From NCBI RefSeq assembly GCF_002968335.2, contig NZ_CP134398.1:3720001-3784000 (forward strand): a DNA stretch of 64,000 nt, in the 5' to 3' direction. Both the position numbers and the translations under genes were made by a program. Position 1 is the stretch's first letter, and each line of letters opens with the position of its first letter. Source of the DNA: Mycobacterium sp. ITM-2016-00316. GTDB taxonomy: Bacteria; Actinomycetota; Actinomycetes; Mycobacteriales; Mycobacteriaceae. The notes under the pieces were generated by a model that was not told the DNA's origin, ran no database searches, and saw only the letters and a list, made by a program, of their open reading frames with translations. This document shows positions 16,828 to 26,568 of this stretch, one piece after another.

Positions 16828-19194
16828 GTGCCCGCCCGCGAGTTCGTACTGACCGACGAGTTCCGCGACGCCATGGCCCTGTTGGCGCAGGGCAGACACG
16901 TCTTCCTCACCGGCAAGGCCGGCACCGGAAAGTCGACACTGATCCGCCGGTTCATGTCCCAGACGGATCGCAATTGCGTCGTCGTCGCGCCCACCGGTAT
17001 CGCGGCCCTCAATGTCGAGGGGTACACCATCCACCGGCTGTTCGGCTTCACCAGCACCACCAGCCTCACCGACATCAGCACCGGCCGCTACTACCCCGGC
17101 CGGTTCGCCAGGACGCTCAAGGCGCTGGACACTCTCATCATCGACGAGGCGTCGATGGTCCGCGCCGACCTGTTCGACAAGATCGCCGCCGCGTTGCACC
17201 GTTTCGGCCCCGACCCGGGCAGCGCGTTCGGGGGCGTGCAGATCGTCCTGGTCGGCGACCTGTACCAACTGCCCCCGGTCGTCACCGAGGCCGAGGCCGC
17301 GTTCTTCACCGACCGGTACGCCACCCCGTACTTCTTCTCCGCCGACACGTTCCACCGCGACGAGTTCCCGATGGTGGCGTTGACGACGGTGTTCCGCCAG
17401 CTCGGCGACGACCGGATGACCGCGATCCTCAACGAGATCCGCGAGGGCCTGCTGCTCGGGCACGCCCAGGAGCAGCTCAATGCGCGCACCGATCCCGATT
17501 TCGTGCCACCCGATGACGAGTTCTGGTTGACGCTCGCGCCGACGAACCGGCTGGTGACCGCCCGCAACCGGCAGCAGCTGGAGCGCCTCGCCGGCGAGGA
17601 GATCGTGCAGCACGCCCGCCAGACCGGTGATCTGAGCCTGTTCGACCCACCCGCCGACGACATCCTGCGGTTCAAGGTCGGCGCCCAGATCATGATGCTC
17701 ACCAACGACCAGTCCGATCGCTGGGTCAACGGGACGCTGGGCAAGGTGGTCGCCCGGGTCGCCGGCCCGGAGGCCGCCGTCGTTGTCGAGTTCACCGACG
17801 GCAGCCGCGCCGAGGTGGGGCTCAACACCTGGGAGGCCACCCAGCCGGTCGTGGACGGCGGCTCGCTGCGCCACGAGGTCTGCGGCACCTTCACCCAACT
17901 GCCGTTCAAGCTCGCCTGGGCGATCACCATCCACAAGAGCCAGGGCCAGACGCTGGACCGCCTCGTCGTCGATCTGACCGGCGGCATGTTCTCCTACGGC
18001 CAGCTCTACGTGGCGCTCAGCCGGTGCACCTCGATGAGCGGGCTGGTGCTCAAACGTCCGGTGCTCCCCAAGGATCTGAAGACCGACCGCCGGATCGCGC
18101 GGTTCCTGCAGGGCACGGGCGAGGACGGCGGCGCGCACCGGTTCTGCGCCATCGCGATATCGACCGTCGGCGACGAGGGCCGGATGTCGCGGCCCCGTCC
18201 GGTGGAGCTCGCCGTCGCCTTCGAGGACGGCACGGCGGTGAGCACCCTGGTCAACCCGCAACGCGATCTGGCCGACGCGCGCACGGCGTACGGGATCGGC
18301 GTGTCCGACATCCTGCTCGCACCGACCCTCGCCGAGGCATGGGGGGTGATCGCCCCGATGCTGACCGGCTGCACACCGGTGGGCGCGGGCATCGACGAGA
18401 CGCTGGGCCTGATCGACTTCGAGCTCAAACGCCTCGGCCAGGTGACGGCGATGCCGCTCGGTGTGGAACTGGGGCGCCGCGCGGTCGCATCGTCGGGCTC
18501 CGCGCTGGAGCAGGCGACGGCCACGCTGGCCGCGTTCACCGCATCGGGTGCCGGCCCCTCGGGTGCGACCCCGTTCGGCGATCCCCCAGAATCGTGGTCC
18601 GGGCATCTGGTCACCCGCAGCCACACGCTGGCGACGCCGACGCTGACGGCGCTGCCCGCGCTCTCGGCGCTGCTGGCCGTCAGCAGGCAGATCGGTCCCG
18701 CGCTGCTCGGTGTGCAGCGTCCCGTCGAGGACCTGCCGGCCACCCCGTGGATCGCCGGGGCACGGCATTCGGTGGCCGGCCAGCTGCGTGCGGCGGCCAC
18801 CAGGGTCCGCCTCACCGAGGATGCGGTGGCGCGGCTGCGGGCCGCGCAACAGCTGCTCGGTGTCGAGATCGTGGACGACACCGTCGAATCGGCGCTGACC
18901 GGCACCTCGATCGAATCGGTCCTGGTGCCGGGCGCCCGCGTCTGTTTCACCGGCACCGCGCAGGACGCCGCCGGCCGCGAGGTCTCCCGGGAGGAGATGT
19001 CGCGGCTCGCCGCGGCGGCCGGGCTGGCGCCGGTGAAGACGGTGACCAAGACCCGCTGCGAGGTACTCGTCACCGCCGAGGTCGGCACCCAGTCGGGCAA
19101 GGCCCGCAAGGCCCACGAACTGGGCAAGCCGGTGATCTCGGCCGACGACTTCCTGGCCTGGGTCGGCTCCGGCAGCCGAGCGAACCGTCGCTGA
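16828..19194 (+). CDS. Pif1-like superfamily 1 helicase fused to DnaQ-like and BRCT domains
   Basis: A 788-residue protein from GTG 16828. Residues 1-430 are a Pif1/RecD2-type helicase: Walker A GKAGTGKST at about 30, VVAPTGIAA, IIDEASM (Walker B), GDLYQLPPV (motif III), and TIHKSQGQTLDRL (motif V) near 371. Residues about 435-560 look like a DnaQ exonuclease fold ('LVNPQRDL...IGVSDI...LAEAW'), but the first catalytic Asp-x-Glu is missing, so it is probably inactive. Residues about 700-785 form a BRCT domain (GARVCFTGTAQDAAGREVSREE, then TKTRCEVLVTAE), like the phosphopeptide-binding end of NAD ligase. It acts on DNA, probably at replication or repair intermediates. The triple-domain order is notable. 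No close neighbour suggests a partner. Confidence 0.85.
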   Translation: MPAREFVLTDEFRDAMALLAQGRHVFLTGKAGTGKSTLIRRFMSQTDRNCVVVAPTGIAALNVEGYTIHRLFGFTSTTSLTDISTGRYYPGRFARTLKALDTLIIDEASMVRADLFDKIAAALHRFGPDPGSAFGGVQIVLVGDLYQLPPVVTEAEAAFFTDRYATPYFFSADTFHRDEFPMVALTTVFRQLGDDRMTAILNEIREGLLLGHAQEQLNARTDPDFVPPDDEFWLTLAPTNRLVTARNRQQLERLAGEEIVQHARQTGDLSLFDPPADDILRFKVGAQIMMLTNDQSDRWVNGTLGKVVARVAGPEAAVVVEFTDGSRAEVGLNTWEATQPVVDGGSLRHEVCGTFTQLPFKLAWAITIHKSQGQTLDRLVVDLTGGMFSYGQLYVALSRCTSMSGLVLKRPVLPKDLKTDRRIARFLQGTGEDGGAHRFCAIAISTVGDEGRMSRPRPVELAVAFEDGTAVSTLVNPQRDLADARTAYGIGVSDILLAPTLAEAWGVIAPMLTGCTPVGAGIDETLGLIDFELKRLGQVTAMPLGVELGRRAVASSGSALEQATATLAAFTASGAGPSGATPFGDPPESWSGHLVTRSHTLATPTLTALPALSALLAVSRQIGPALLGVQRPVEDLPATPWIAGARHSVAGQLRAAATRVRLTEDAVARLRAAQQLLGVEIVDDTVESALTGTSIESVLVPGARVCFTGTAQDAAGREVSREEMSRLAAAAGLAPVKTVTKTRCEVLVTAEVGTQSGKARKAHELGKPVISADDFLAWVGSGSRANRR

Positions 19195-19221
19195 GGGGAA
19201 CATGCCCTCGGCGTCCTAGGT

Positions 19222-19291
19222 GCGAGATCGAGCTGAGGGTCGTGAAACAAGGCCCATCACCCCCAAAACACAACCCTCAGCTCGATCTCGC
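19222..19291. repeat. 19-base perfect inverted repeat, 32-base loop (terminator or REP-like)
   Basis: Arm GCGAGATCGAGCTGAGGGT at 19222-19240 and its exact complement at 19273-19291, in the 187-base gap between helicase and permease genes. The stem could end helicase transcription, but the long loop and lack of a T-tract fit a dispersed palindromic repeat better. Confidence 0.7.
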
Positions 19292-19381
19292 CCCTGGCGT
19301 TCAGCACGCGTAGTGCTCTCGATCCCCCGGATCCCGGTGCCATCGCGCGCGCACCCCGCGGGGCACCTTTAAGGTCGTACC

Positions 19382-20794
19382 GTGAACCGGCTGGACCGCT
19401 TCTTCGAAATCACCGCACGCGGATCGACGATCTCCTCCGAGATGCGTGGCGGTGTCGTCACCTTCATCGCGATGGCCTACATCATCGTGCTCAACCCGAT
19501 CATCCTGTCCGGGTCGCCGGACGTCGCAGGCAATCAGCTGGGCTTCACCCAGGTCTCGGCGGTCACGTCGCTGGCCGCCGGCGTGATGACCATCGTGTTC
19601 GGGGTCGTCGCCCGGCTGCCGTTCGCCTTCGCGGCCGGCCTCGGCATCAACTCGTTCCTGGCGTCCTCGGTGGTGGGTTCGCTCACCTGGCCCGAGGCCA
19701 TGGGCCTGGTGGTCATCAACGGGCTGATCATCGTGCTGCTGGCGGTCACCGGCCTGCGCCGGATGATCTTCGACGCGGTGCCGATGCCGCTGAAACTGGC
19801 CATCACGGCCGGTATCGGTTTGTTCATCCTGTTCATCGGCCTCGTCGACGCCGGGTTCGTCGCCTCCACCGGCAGCCCGTCCCCACCGGTCGGCCTCGGC
19901 GGCCAGGGCGAGGGGTCGGTCACCAGCATCCCCACCGTGGTGTTCGTCTTCACGCTGCTGATCACCGCCATCCTGGTCGCCCGTAAGGTGCGCGGCGGCA
20001 TCCTGATCGGACTGATCGCCGGCACCGTCGTGGCGGTCGTCATCGAGGCCATCTGGCATCTGGGCTCGGCCACCGAGAAGCCCGGCGGCTGGGGGCTGTC
20101 GGTGCCGACGCTGAGCGGATCCCCGTTCGCGGTGCCCGATCTGTCGCTGGTCGGCGAGTTCAGCCTGGACAGCTTCGGGCGCATCGGCATCCTGGCCGCG
20201 GTGATGCTGGTGTTCACCCTGGTGTTCACCAACTTCTTCGATGCGATGGGCACCTTCACCGGCCTGTCCCGCCAGGCCGGTGTCGCCGACGAGCACGGCA
20301 ACTTCCCGCGGCTGCAGTCGGCATTGGTGGTCGAGGGTGCCGGCGCGGTGGTCGGCGGCGCGGCCTCGGCGTCGTCGAACACGGTGTTCATCGAGTCCGG
20401 CGCCGGTATCGGCGAGGGCGCGCGGACCGGACTGGCCAGCCTGGTGACCGGCGGATTGTTCCTGGCCGCAATGTTTCTCACGCCGCTGGCCGCCATCGTT
20501 CCCACCGAGGTGGCGGCCGCCGCGCTGGTCATCGTCGGCGCCATGATGGCCTCGCATCTGCGTGAGATCGACCTCGCCGATTTCTCCATCGCCCTGCCGG
20601 TGGTGCTGACGGTCGCGGTGATGCCGCTGAGCTATTCGATCGCCAACGGTATCGGTGTCGGCTTCATCTCCTGGGCCATCGTGCGGACGGCAGCGGGTAA
20701 GGGCCGTGAGGTCAGCCCGCTGCTGTGGGTCGTCGCGGCGGGCTTCCTGCTGTACTTCGCGCGCGGCTGGGTCGACTCCCTGATCGGGGCGTGA
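19382..20794 (+). CDS. NCS2 family purine permease (AzgA-like)
   Basis: A 470-residue polytopic membrane protein, GTG start at 19382. It has about 12-14 hydrophobic segments and the AzgA-type features: GGVVTFIAMAYIIVLNP near the N-terminus, 'AFAAGLGINSFLAS', the TNFFDAMGTFTGLSRQAG loop, and 'GASASSNTVFIESGAGIGEG'. The family imports adenine, guanine or hypoxanthine with protons. Length is typical. It is followed with a four-base overlap by the TVP38-like gene, so they are cotranslated. No riboswitch is recognisable in the short upstream gap. Confidence 0.88.
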   Translation: MNRLDRFFEITARGSTISSEMRGGVVTFIAMAYIIVLNPIILSGSPDVAGNQLGFTQVSAVTSLAAGVMTIVFGVVARLPFAFAAGLGINSFLASSVVGSLTWPEAMGLVVINGLIIVLLAVTGLRRMIFDAVPMPLKLAITAGIGLFILFIGLVDAGFVASTGSPSPPVGLGGQGEGSVTSIPTVVFVFTLLITAILVARKVRGGILIGLIAGTVVAVVIEAIWHLGSATEKPGGWGLSVPTLSGSPFAVPDLSLVGEFSLDSFGRIGILAAVMLVFTLVFTNFFDAMGTFTGLSRQAGVADEHGNFPRLQSALVVEGAGAVVGGAASASSNTVFIESGAGIGEGARTGLASLVTGGLFLAAMFLTPLAAIVPTEVAAAALVIVGAMMASHLREIDLADFSIALPVVLTVAVMPLSYSIANGIGVGFISWAIVRTAAGKGREVSPLLWVVAAGFLLYFARGWVDSLIGA

Positions 20795-21486
20795 GGGTCG
20801 TCGACGTCGTCAAGCCCGACCGGCGAGCCCATATCGTCCGGCTCGCCCTGCTGGCCGCGTTTCTGCTGGGGCTGTGGTACCTGATCGGCGTCGCGCGCAT
20901 TCTCGACCTCACCGATATCCGCGATGCGGTGGCCTCCACCGGGCCGGCCGCCCCGCTGGTCTATGTGGTGGTGTCCGCGGTGCTGGGCAGCCTGTTCGTG
21001 CCGGGGCCCCTGCTGGCCGCAGGCAGCGGTCTGCTGTTCGGGCCGGTGCTGGGCACCTTCGTCACCCTGGGTGCGACGGTCGGTACCGCCACGATCGCCG
21101 GCCTGGCCGGGCGCCGGGCCGGTCGCGAGAGCACCCGCGCCCTGCTGGGTGCGGATCGCGCCGACCGTATCGACGCGCTCATCGCCCGCGGCGGGCTCTG
21201 GGCGGTGGTCGGCCAGAAGTTCGTTCCCGGCATCTCGGATGCGGCGGCCTCCTATGCCTTCGGGGCGTTCGGAGTTCCGTTGTGGCAGATGATGATCGGA
21301 GCGCTCATCGGATCGGCGCCACGGGCGTTCGCCTACACCGCGCTGGGAGCCTCGGTGGGTGATCTGTCCTCACCGCTGGTGTACGTGGCCATCGCCGTGT
21401 GGTGCGCGACGGCGGTGATCGGTGCGTTCGCCGCGCACCGCGGCTATCGGGGCTGGCGCGCCAGCCGCACCGACTCGGCCGAGTAG
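20791..21486 (+). CDS. TVP38/TMEM64 (SNARE-associated, DedA-like) membrane protein
   Basis: A 231-residue protein from GTG 20791, overlapping the permease stop (GTGA). Four to five membrane segments with the family core: GSLFVPGPLLAAGSGLLFG, then 'GLWAVVGQKFVPGISDAAAS', the re-entrant motif resembling F/R-x-x-P-G, and 'LWQMMIGALIGSAPRAFAYT'. Bacterial members of this superfamily act in lipid scrambling or membrane homeostasis. Coupling to a purine permease is not explained by known function. Confidence 0.82.
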   Translation: MRVVDVVKPDRRAHIVRLALLAAFLLGLWYLIGVARILDLTDIRDAVASTGPAAPLVYVVVSAVLGSLFVPGPLLAAGSGLLFGPVLGTFVTLGATVGTATIAGLAGRRAGRESTRALLGADRADRIDALIARGGLWAVVGQKFVPGISDAAASYAFGAFGVPLWQMMIGALIGSAPRAFAYTALGASVGDLSSPLVYVAIAVWCATAVIGAFAAHRGYRGWRASRTDSAE

Positions 21487-21541
21487 CGCACCGAAGGCAC
21501 GCCAGTTCGCATGTTCGCGGCGACTCACGCATGATCGGGGC

Positions 21542-22345
21542 ATGCAACGGGATGTCGGGGCCGAGCTCGAGGTCGAGATCAATGCGCCGACGACACTGGA
21601 GTTTCAGATCGCGGTGGCACCACACCCCGGCGCCGAGGTGACCGAGTCGCTGAGCTTCGTGCTGAACGGGCAGCCGATCACACCCCTGGAGATCAGCGGT
21701 ACCCACGGCAACCGCATCCACAAGTTCGATGCCGGGGTCGGTCATCTGCGGGTCGACTATTCGGCCACCATCGTCGGCTATGCCGATCCGCCGCCGGTCA
21801 CCGACTACGACCAGTCGATGTATCTGCGACCCAGCCGCTACGCCGAGTCCGACAAGCTCTTCGGTTTTGCCGGAACCGAATTCGGTCAGCTCAACGACTC
21901 GGCGACCCTGCTGGAACGCGTCTCCTCCTGGGTGGGTCAGCGCCTGCTGTACGTGCCGGGTTCCAGCGATCCGATCGACGGCGCGGTCGACACCATGCTG
22001 GCCGGCGCCGGGGTCTGCCGGGACTACGCACACCTGGTGGTCGCGCTGCTGCGTGCGGTCAAGGTGCCGGCCCGGTTGGTCTCGGTCTATGCACCGGGGT
22101 TGTACCCGATGGATTTCCACGCCGTCGCCGAGGCGTTCGTCGACGGACAGTGGCGCGTGGTCGACGCGACGCTGCTGGCCCCGCGGGACAGCCTGGTGCG
22201 CATCGCCACCGGACGTGATGCCGCGGACACCGCGTTCCTGGACAACCACAACGGGTCGATCTTTCTCAGCCTGCTCAACGTCCGCGCCGTCACCGACGGG
22301 ATGTTGCCCTCGGATTCGCCCGCCGAGCTGGCGACGCTGCACTGA
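21542..22345 (+). CDS. Transglutaminase-like cysteine protease family protein
   Basis: A 267-residue protein from ATG 21542. Catalytic triad in the usual order: Cys in 'AGAGVCRDYAHL', His in 'MDFHAVAEAF' and Asp in 'WRVVDAT'. The N-terminal 95 residues form a beta domain seen in bacterial transglutaminase-like proteins. No signal peptide. In other bacteria such proteins sit beside peptide-ligation or proteasome-tag genes; no such neighbour exists here. It is separated by 55 bases from the TVP38-like gene on the same strand. Confidence 0.85.
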   Translation: MQRDVGAELEVEINAPTTLEFQIAVAPHPGAEVTESLSFVLNGQPITPLEISGTHGNRIHKFDAGVGHLRVDYSATIVGYADPPPVTDYDQSMYLRPSRYAESDKLFGFAGTEFGQLNDSATLLERVSSWVGQRLLYVPGSSDPIDGAVDTMLAGAGVCRDYAHLVVALLRAVKVPARLVSVYAPGLYPMDFHAVAEAFVDGQWRVVDATLLAPRDSLVRIATGRDAADTAFLDNHNGSIFLSLLNVRAVTDGMLPSDSPAELATLH

Positions 22346-22357
22346 CATACTCAGGTG

Positions 22358-22372
22358 AGGACAGGCTGTCCT
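22358..22372 (+). promoter_or_regulatory. Perfect palindrome upstream of mmpL
   Basis: AGGACA-GGC-TGTCCT, arms of six bases around a 3-base centre, 67-81 bases before the mmpL start. A candidate operator for an unidentified dimeric regulator. Confidence 0.4.
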
Positions 22373-22438
22373 GCCATCGGCATCGCGGATCTGGTAAAAA
22401 TTAAGTACCTCTAAACATGATCAGGAGAGCGACCGGAC

Positions 22439-25318
22439 GTGCCCGACTCTTCAGCGGCCACGGTCGTCACCCCCCATCAGCAGCAGCGACGCGGCGGCAT
22501 CGCCGGATTCATCCGCAAGTTCGCCGTCCTGATCATCATCGGCTGGATCGGCATCGTCGCCGTGCTCAGCCTGACGATTCCGCCGCTGGAAACCGTCGGC
22601 CAGATGCGCTCGGTGTCGATGACCCCGGAGTACGCCCCGTCGGTGATCGCCAGCAAGCGGGTCGGCGAGGTGTTCGACGAGTACAAGTCGGACAGTTCGG
22701 TGATGGTCGTGCTGGAGGGCGAGGAGCGCCTCGGCGCCGATGCGCACTACTGGTACAACGACATGGTCGACCGGTTGCTCGCCGACCCCGCACACGTCGA
22801 GCACGTTCAGGACTTCTGGGGCGACCCGCTGACCGAGTCCGGGGCGCAGAGCTCGGATGGTTTGTCGGCCTACGTCCAGGTGTATCTGGCCGGCAACATG
22901 GGCGAGTCGCTGGCCAACGAATCCGTGGAGGCCGCGAAGAAGATCATCGAGGCCGAACCACCCCCGCCGGGGGTGAAGGTCTATGTGACCGGCATGTCGG
23001 CGCTGGCCGCCGATCAGCAGATCTCCGGTGATCGCAGCGTCAAGATCATCGAGGGCGCCATCTTCGTCGTCATCATCACGATGCTGCTGCTGGTGTATCG
23101 CTCGATCATCACCACGATCCTGGTGCTGGTCATGGTGGTGCTGGGGTTGACCGCGGCGCGCGGAGTCGTCGCCTTCCTGGGCTATCACGAGCTGATCGGG
23201 CTCTCCACGTTCGCCACCCAATTGCTGGTGACGCTGGCCGTGGCGTCGGCCACCGACTACGCGATCTTCCTGATCGGCCGATATCAGGAGGCACGATCGG
23301 TCGGCGAGGACCGGGAATCGGCCTACTTCAGCATGTTTCACGGCACCGCCCATGTGGTGCTCGGATCGGGCCTGACCATCGCCGGCGCCATGCTGTGCCT
23401 GCACTTCACCCGGCTGCCGTACTTCCAGACCCTGGGTATCCCGATGGCCTTCGGCATGGTGGTGGTGGTGTTGGCCGCGCTCACCCTGGGCCCGGCCGTG
23501 GTGACCGTGGCCAGCCGGTTCGGGAAGGTCCTGGAACCCAAGCGCGCCATGCGCATCCGGAGCTGGCGACGGGTGGCCGCGGTCGTGGTGCGCTGGCCCG
23601 GAGCGGTGCTGCTGGCCACCATCGCGCTGTCGCTGATCGGCCTGCTGGCGCTGCCCGGCTACCAGACCAACTACAACGACCGCAATTATCTGCCGCAGGA
23701 TCTGCCCGCCCAGCAGGGGTTCGCGGCCGCCGAACGGCACTTCGGCGTGGCCCGGATGAACCCCGAACTGCTGCTCATCGAGACCGACCGCGATCTGCGC
23801 AACTCGGCGGACTTCCTGGTGATCGACAAGATCGCCAAGGCCGTCTTCAAGGTGCCCGGCGTCGGCAACGTGCAGGCCATCACCCGCCCGTCGGGCGAGC
23901 CTCTGGAGTTCAGCACCATTCCCGCTCAGATGAGCATGAGTGGCGCGAGTCAGGAGATGAACCAGAAGTACCAGGAAGACATGTTCGCCAACATGCTGGT
24001 GCAGGCCGACGACATGCAGTCCACCATCGACACGATGAACCGCATGGTGGCCCTCATGCGGGAGATGAGCGCTACCACGCACAGCATGGTCGGCAAGACC
24101 GAGGACATGGCCGTCGACGTCGCGGAACTGCGCGACAACATCTCGAACTTCGACGACTTCTTCCGGCCGATCCGCAACTATTTCTACTGGGAGCCGCACT
24201 GCTACAACATCCCGCTGTGCTGGTCGATGCGCTCGGTGTTCGACGCCCTCGACGGCACCGACCGGCTGACCACTCAGTTCGAATCGGTCATTCCGGACCT
24301 GCAGCAGCTCGACGCGCTGATGCCGCAGATGCTGGAAACGATGCCGGCACAGATCGCGACGATGGAGTCCTCCCGCGACATGATGCTGCGGATGTATCAG
24401 ACCCAGAAGGGTATGCAGGACCAGGGCATGGCGATGTCGGAGAATCAGCACGCCATGGGCGAAGCGTTCAACGACGCCAAGAATGACGACACCTTCTACC
24501 TGCCGCCGGAGACCTTCAACAACGAAGACTTCAAGCGCGGTATGGACAGCTTCATCTCCCCCGACGGTAAATCGGTGCGGTTCATCATCTCCCACCAAGA
24601 TGACCCGCTGACCCCCGACGGCATCAAGCTGATCGACGAGATCAAGACCGCGGCAAAGGAAGCCGTGAAGGGCACCCCGCTGGAGGGGTCGAAGATCTAC
24701 CTCGCCGGAACCGCGGCGGCCTTCAAGGACATGCAGGAAGGCAACAACTGGGACCTGGTCATCGCCGGGATCGCGGCGCTGAGCCTGATCTTCATCATCA
24801 TGCTGCTCATCACCCGAGCGCTGGTGGCCGCGGCCGTCATCGTCGGCACGGTGGTGTTGTCACTGGGTGCATCGTTCGGGCTGTCCGTCCTGGTCTGGCA
24901 GCACATCATGGGTGTGGAGCTGCACTTCATGGTGATGGCCATGGCGGTGATCGTGCTGCTCGCCGTCGGCGCGGATTACAACCTGCTCCTCGTCGCGCGC
25001 ATGAAGGAGGAGATCGCCGCGGGTCTCAATACCGGCATCATCCGCGCGATGGGTGGCACGGGTTCGGTGGTGACGGCCGCCGGGCTGGTCTTCGCGTTCA
25101 CCATGATGGCGATGGTGGTCAGCGAGATGACGGTGGTGGCCCAGATCGGCACGACCATCGGCCTCGGCCTGCTGTTCGACACGCTGGTGATCCGGTCGTT
25201 CATGACCCCGGCCATCGCCGCGCTGATGGGCAAATGGTTCTGGTGGCCGCAGATTGTCCGGCAACGGCCCGCGCAGCCCGCCACGCCGCCGCGGCCGCTG
25301 GAGCCCGCCCAGCCTTAG
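22439..25318 (+). CDS. MmpL family RND transporter (MmpL4/MmpL5-type)
   Basis: A 959-residue inner-membrane protein, GTG start at 22439 preceded by AGGAG at 22423-22427. Two halves, each one helix plus a periplasmic porter domain plus five to six helices: '[17 protein letters not shown]' in half 1 and '[15 protein letters not shown]' in half 2 are the proton-relay helices. The second porter domain carries a long Met-rich alpha-helical hairpin ([20 protein letters not shown] onward, to about residue 680), typical of the MmpL4/5 group that exports siderophores or glycopeptidolipids. No mmpS gene is adjacent, unlike most of that group. The end overlaps the convergent hydrolase gene by four bases. 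Confidence 0.9.
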   Translation: MPDSSAATVVTPHQQQRRGGIAGFIRKFAVLIIIGWIGIVAVLSLTIPPLETVGQMRSVSMTPEYAPSVIASKRVGEVFDEYKSDSSVMVVLEGEERLGADAHYWYNDMVDRLLADPAHVEHVQDFWGDPLTESGAQSSDGLSAYVQVYLAGNMGESLANESVEAAKKIIEAEPPPPGVKVYVTGMSALAADQQISGDRSVKIIEGAIFVVIITMLLLVYRSIITTILVLVMVVLGLTAARGVVAFLGYHELIGLSTFATQLLVTLAVASATDYAIFLIGRYQEARSVGEDRESAYFSMFHGTAHVVLGSGLTIAGAMLCLHFTRLPYFQTLGIPMAFGMVVVVLAALTLGPAVVTVASRFGKVLEPKRAMRIRSWRRVAAVVVRWPGAVLLATIALSLIGLLALPGYQTNYNDRNYLPQDLPAQQGFAAAERHFGVARMNPELLLIETDRDLRNSADFLVIDKIAKAVFKVPGVGNVQAITRPSGEPLEFSTIPAQMSMSGASQEMNQKYQEDMFANMLVQADDMQSTIDTMNRMVALMREMSATTHSMVGKTEDMAVDVAELRDNISNFDDFFRPIRNYFYWEPHCYNIPLCWSMRSVFDALDGTDRLTTQFESVIPDLQQLDALMPQMLETMPAQIATMESSRDMMLRMYQTQKGMQDQGMAMSENQHAMGEAFNDAKNDDTFYLPPETFNNEDFKRGMDSFISPDGKSVRFIISHQDDPLTPDGIKLIDEIKTAAKEAVKGTPLEGSKIYLAGTAAAFKDMQEGNNWDLVIAGIAALSLIFIIMLLITRALVAAAVIVGTVVLSLGASFGLSVLVWQHIMGVELHFMVMAMAVIVLLAVGADYNLLLVARMKEEIAAGLNTGIIRAMGGTGSVVTAAGLVFAFTMMAMVVSEMTVVAQIGTTIGLGLLFDTLVIRSFMTPAIAALMGKWFWWPQIVRQRPAQPATPPRPLEPAQP

Positions 25319-26205
25319 TCCGTGATGAACGCCAGGGCCGCGTCCAGGGCCGGGCGGTGCCGCAACAAGCGGTAGTGCGCCAGGCGCCCCAGCCCCTTGG
25401 TGGTGTGCAGCTTCGCGTTCGGCCACGCGGCGACGATCTCTTCGCTGAACCGGTACGGGCTGTCGGGATCGTCGGGATCGTGGATCACCAGCAGCGGCGG
25501 GTTCTCGGGGCGGTCGGCCACGGCGGAGATATCGGTGTCGAACAGCGGCATCCTGAGCTTCTGGTCCAGCCGGCGGTGCAGCCCTTCCCGGATGCGCGGC
25601 CCGAAACCGTGGCGTTGCGTGAAAACGTCCATATACCAGGAGAAGTCGCCCATCGGGGCGAGGAACACCAGACGTTGCGCGGCGGTCCCCCATGACACCG
25701 CGAGGGAGGTCGCCTTGGCGCCGAGCGAGTGACCGATGACGGCGTGCGCGGGACCGAACTCGTCGACGACGGCGTGCACGGCCCGGGCGCACTCCACGAT
25801 GGTGGTGCGGCCAGGGGCCATCGCACCCGGATCGGACCCGTTGTGGCTGGGCAGGTCGAAGGCGATGACGCGGTAGCCGGCCTCGACGAGAGGTTTGACG
25901 AAAACGCCCATGTGGGCCTGGCAGCCTCCCCATCCGTGCACCAGGTACACCGGGTCACCCTCGCCCCACGATTCGCCGATGATCCGGTTGCCGTCCCAGG
26001 CCGCTTCGATCGGCTGACTCGGTGGGACACCGGGCGGCATCCGCAGACTCATCTCCACCGCCGGCGGGGTGCACCATAATTCGGTGGCCCACCGGGCCCC
26101 CTCACCGGGCGCGAACCGCTCCAGCAGATCGAACCGTTCCCGCACATGGGCTGCGATCGGTGGCTCGACGCCGGAGCCGGCCTGCTCGTGCCCGGGCTCA
26201 GTCAT
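25315..26205 (-). CDS. Alpha/beta hydrolase
   Basis: A 296-residue protein taken from ATG 26205 (MTEPGHEQ); ATG 26217 is possible too. Fold elements: oxyanion loop [15 protein letters not shown], nucleophile elbow [10 protein letters not shown], acid in '[14 protein letters not shown]' and late His in '[12 protein letters not shown]'. No signal peptide, so an intracellular esterase, lipase or thioesterase; the substrate is unknown. The gene is divergent from the small secreted protein at 26291, with an 85-base gap. Confidence 0.8.
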   Translation of the reverse strand: MTEPGHEQAGSGVEPPIAAHVRERFDLLERFAPGEGARWATELWCTPPAVEMSLRMPPGVPPSQPIEAAWDGNRIIGESWGEGDPVYLVHGWGGCQAHMGVFVKPLVEAGYRVIAFDLPSHNGSDPGAMAPGRTTIVECARAVHAVVDEFGPAHAVIGHSLGAKATSLAVSWGTAAQRLVFLAPMGDFSWYMDVFTQRHGFGPRIREGLHRRLDQKLRMPLFDTDISAVADRPENPPLLVIHDPDDPDSPYRFSEEIVAAWPNAKLHTTKGLGRLAHYRLLRHRPALDAALAFITD

Positions 26206-26290
26206 CTCGGTCCCCATGGGGGTGACTGTAGTGATCCCGTTCGGCTGGTCCGCGGCTGCCGTAGCGCAGGTGCCGCTACGCTCTGCAGCT

Positions 26291-26536
26291 GTGGATAAAT
26301 TGGCTCTCGCGTCAATACTGGTGGCGTTCGGCCTTCTGAGCGCACCGGTTGTGACCGCCGAGCAGCAGTCGTCGTGCGATTCCAATTACTCCGGCGCCTG
26401 TGTCCCGGAGGCCAGCGATGTCGACTGCGAGGGTGGCAGTGGCAACGGACCGGAATACGTGGCCGGCCCCGTGACGGTGATCGGAGACGACATCTACGGG
26501 CTCGACAATGACGGCAACGGGGTTGGCTGCGAGTAG
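26291..26536 (+). CDS. Small secreted protein with excalibur-like calcium-binding end
   Basis: An 81-residue protein from GTG 26291. Signal peptide of about 23 residues (LALASILVAFGLLSAPVVTA). The mature end has the pattern D-x-D-C-...-GLDNDGNGVGCE, which matches the excalibur module (D-x-D-x-D-G-x-x-C-E), a short extracellular calcium-binding motif. Four cysteines in the mature part. Longer starts upstream would extend antisense to the hydrolase gene and lose the signal peptide. Confidence 0.7.
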   Translation: MDKLALASILVAFGLLSAPVVTAEQQSSCDSNYSGACVPEASDVDCEGGSGNGPEYVAGPVTVIGDDIYGLDNDGNGVGCE

Positions 26537-26568
26537 AACTGGACCATTCCGGCCCGCACCGAGGTCGC

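Noticed and set aside
16744..19203. 819-codon open frame antisense to the helicase gene
   Set aside because: It mirrors a clear helicase with all motifs. Its product is rich in Arg/Gly/His with no domain; long antisense frames are normal at this GC content.
19296..19381. Purine riboswitch before the NCS2 permease
   Set aside because: The gap is short and shows none of the conserved loop sequences I would expect.
22451..24598. 715-codon open frame antisense to mmpL
   Set aside because: His/Gln/Arg-rich shadow of a well supported transporter gene.
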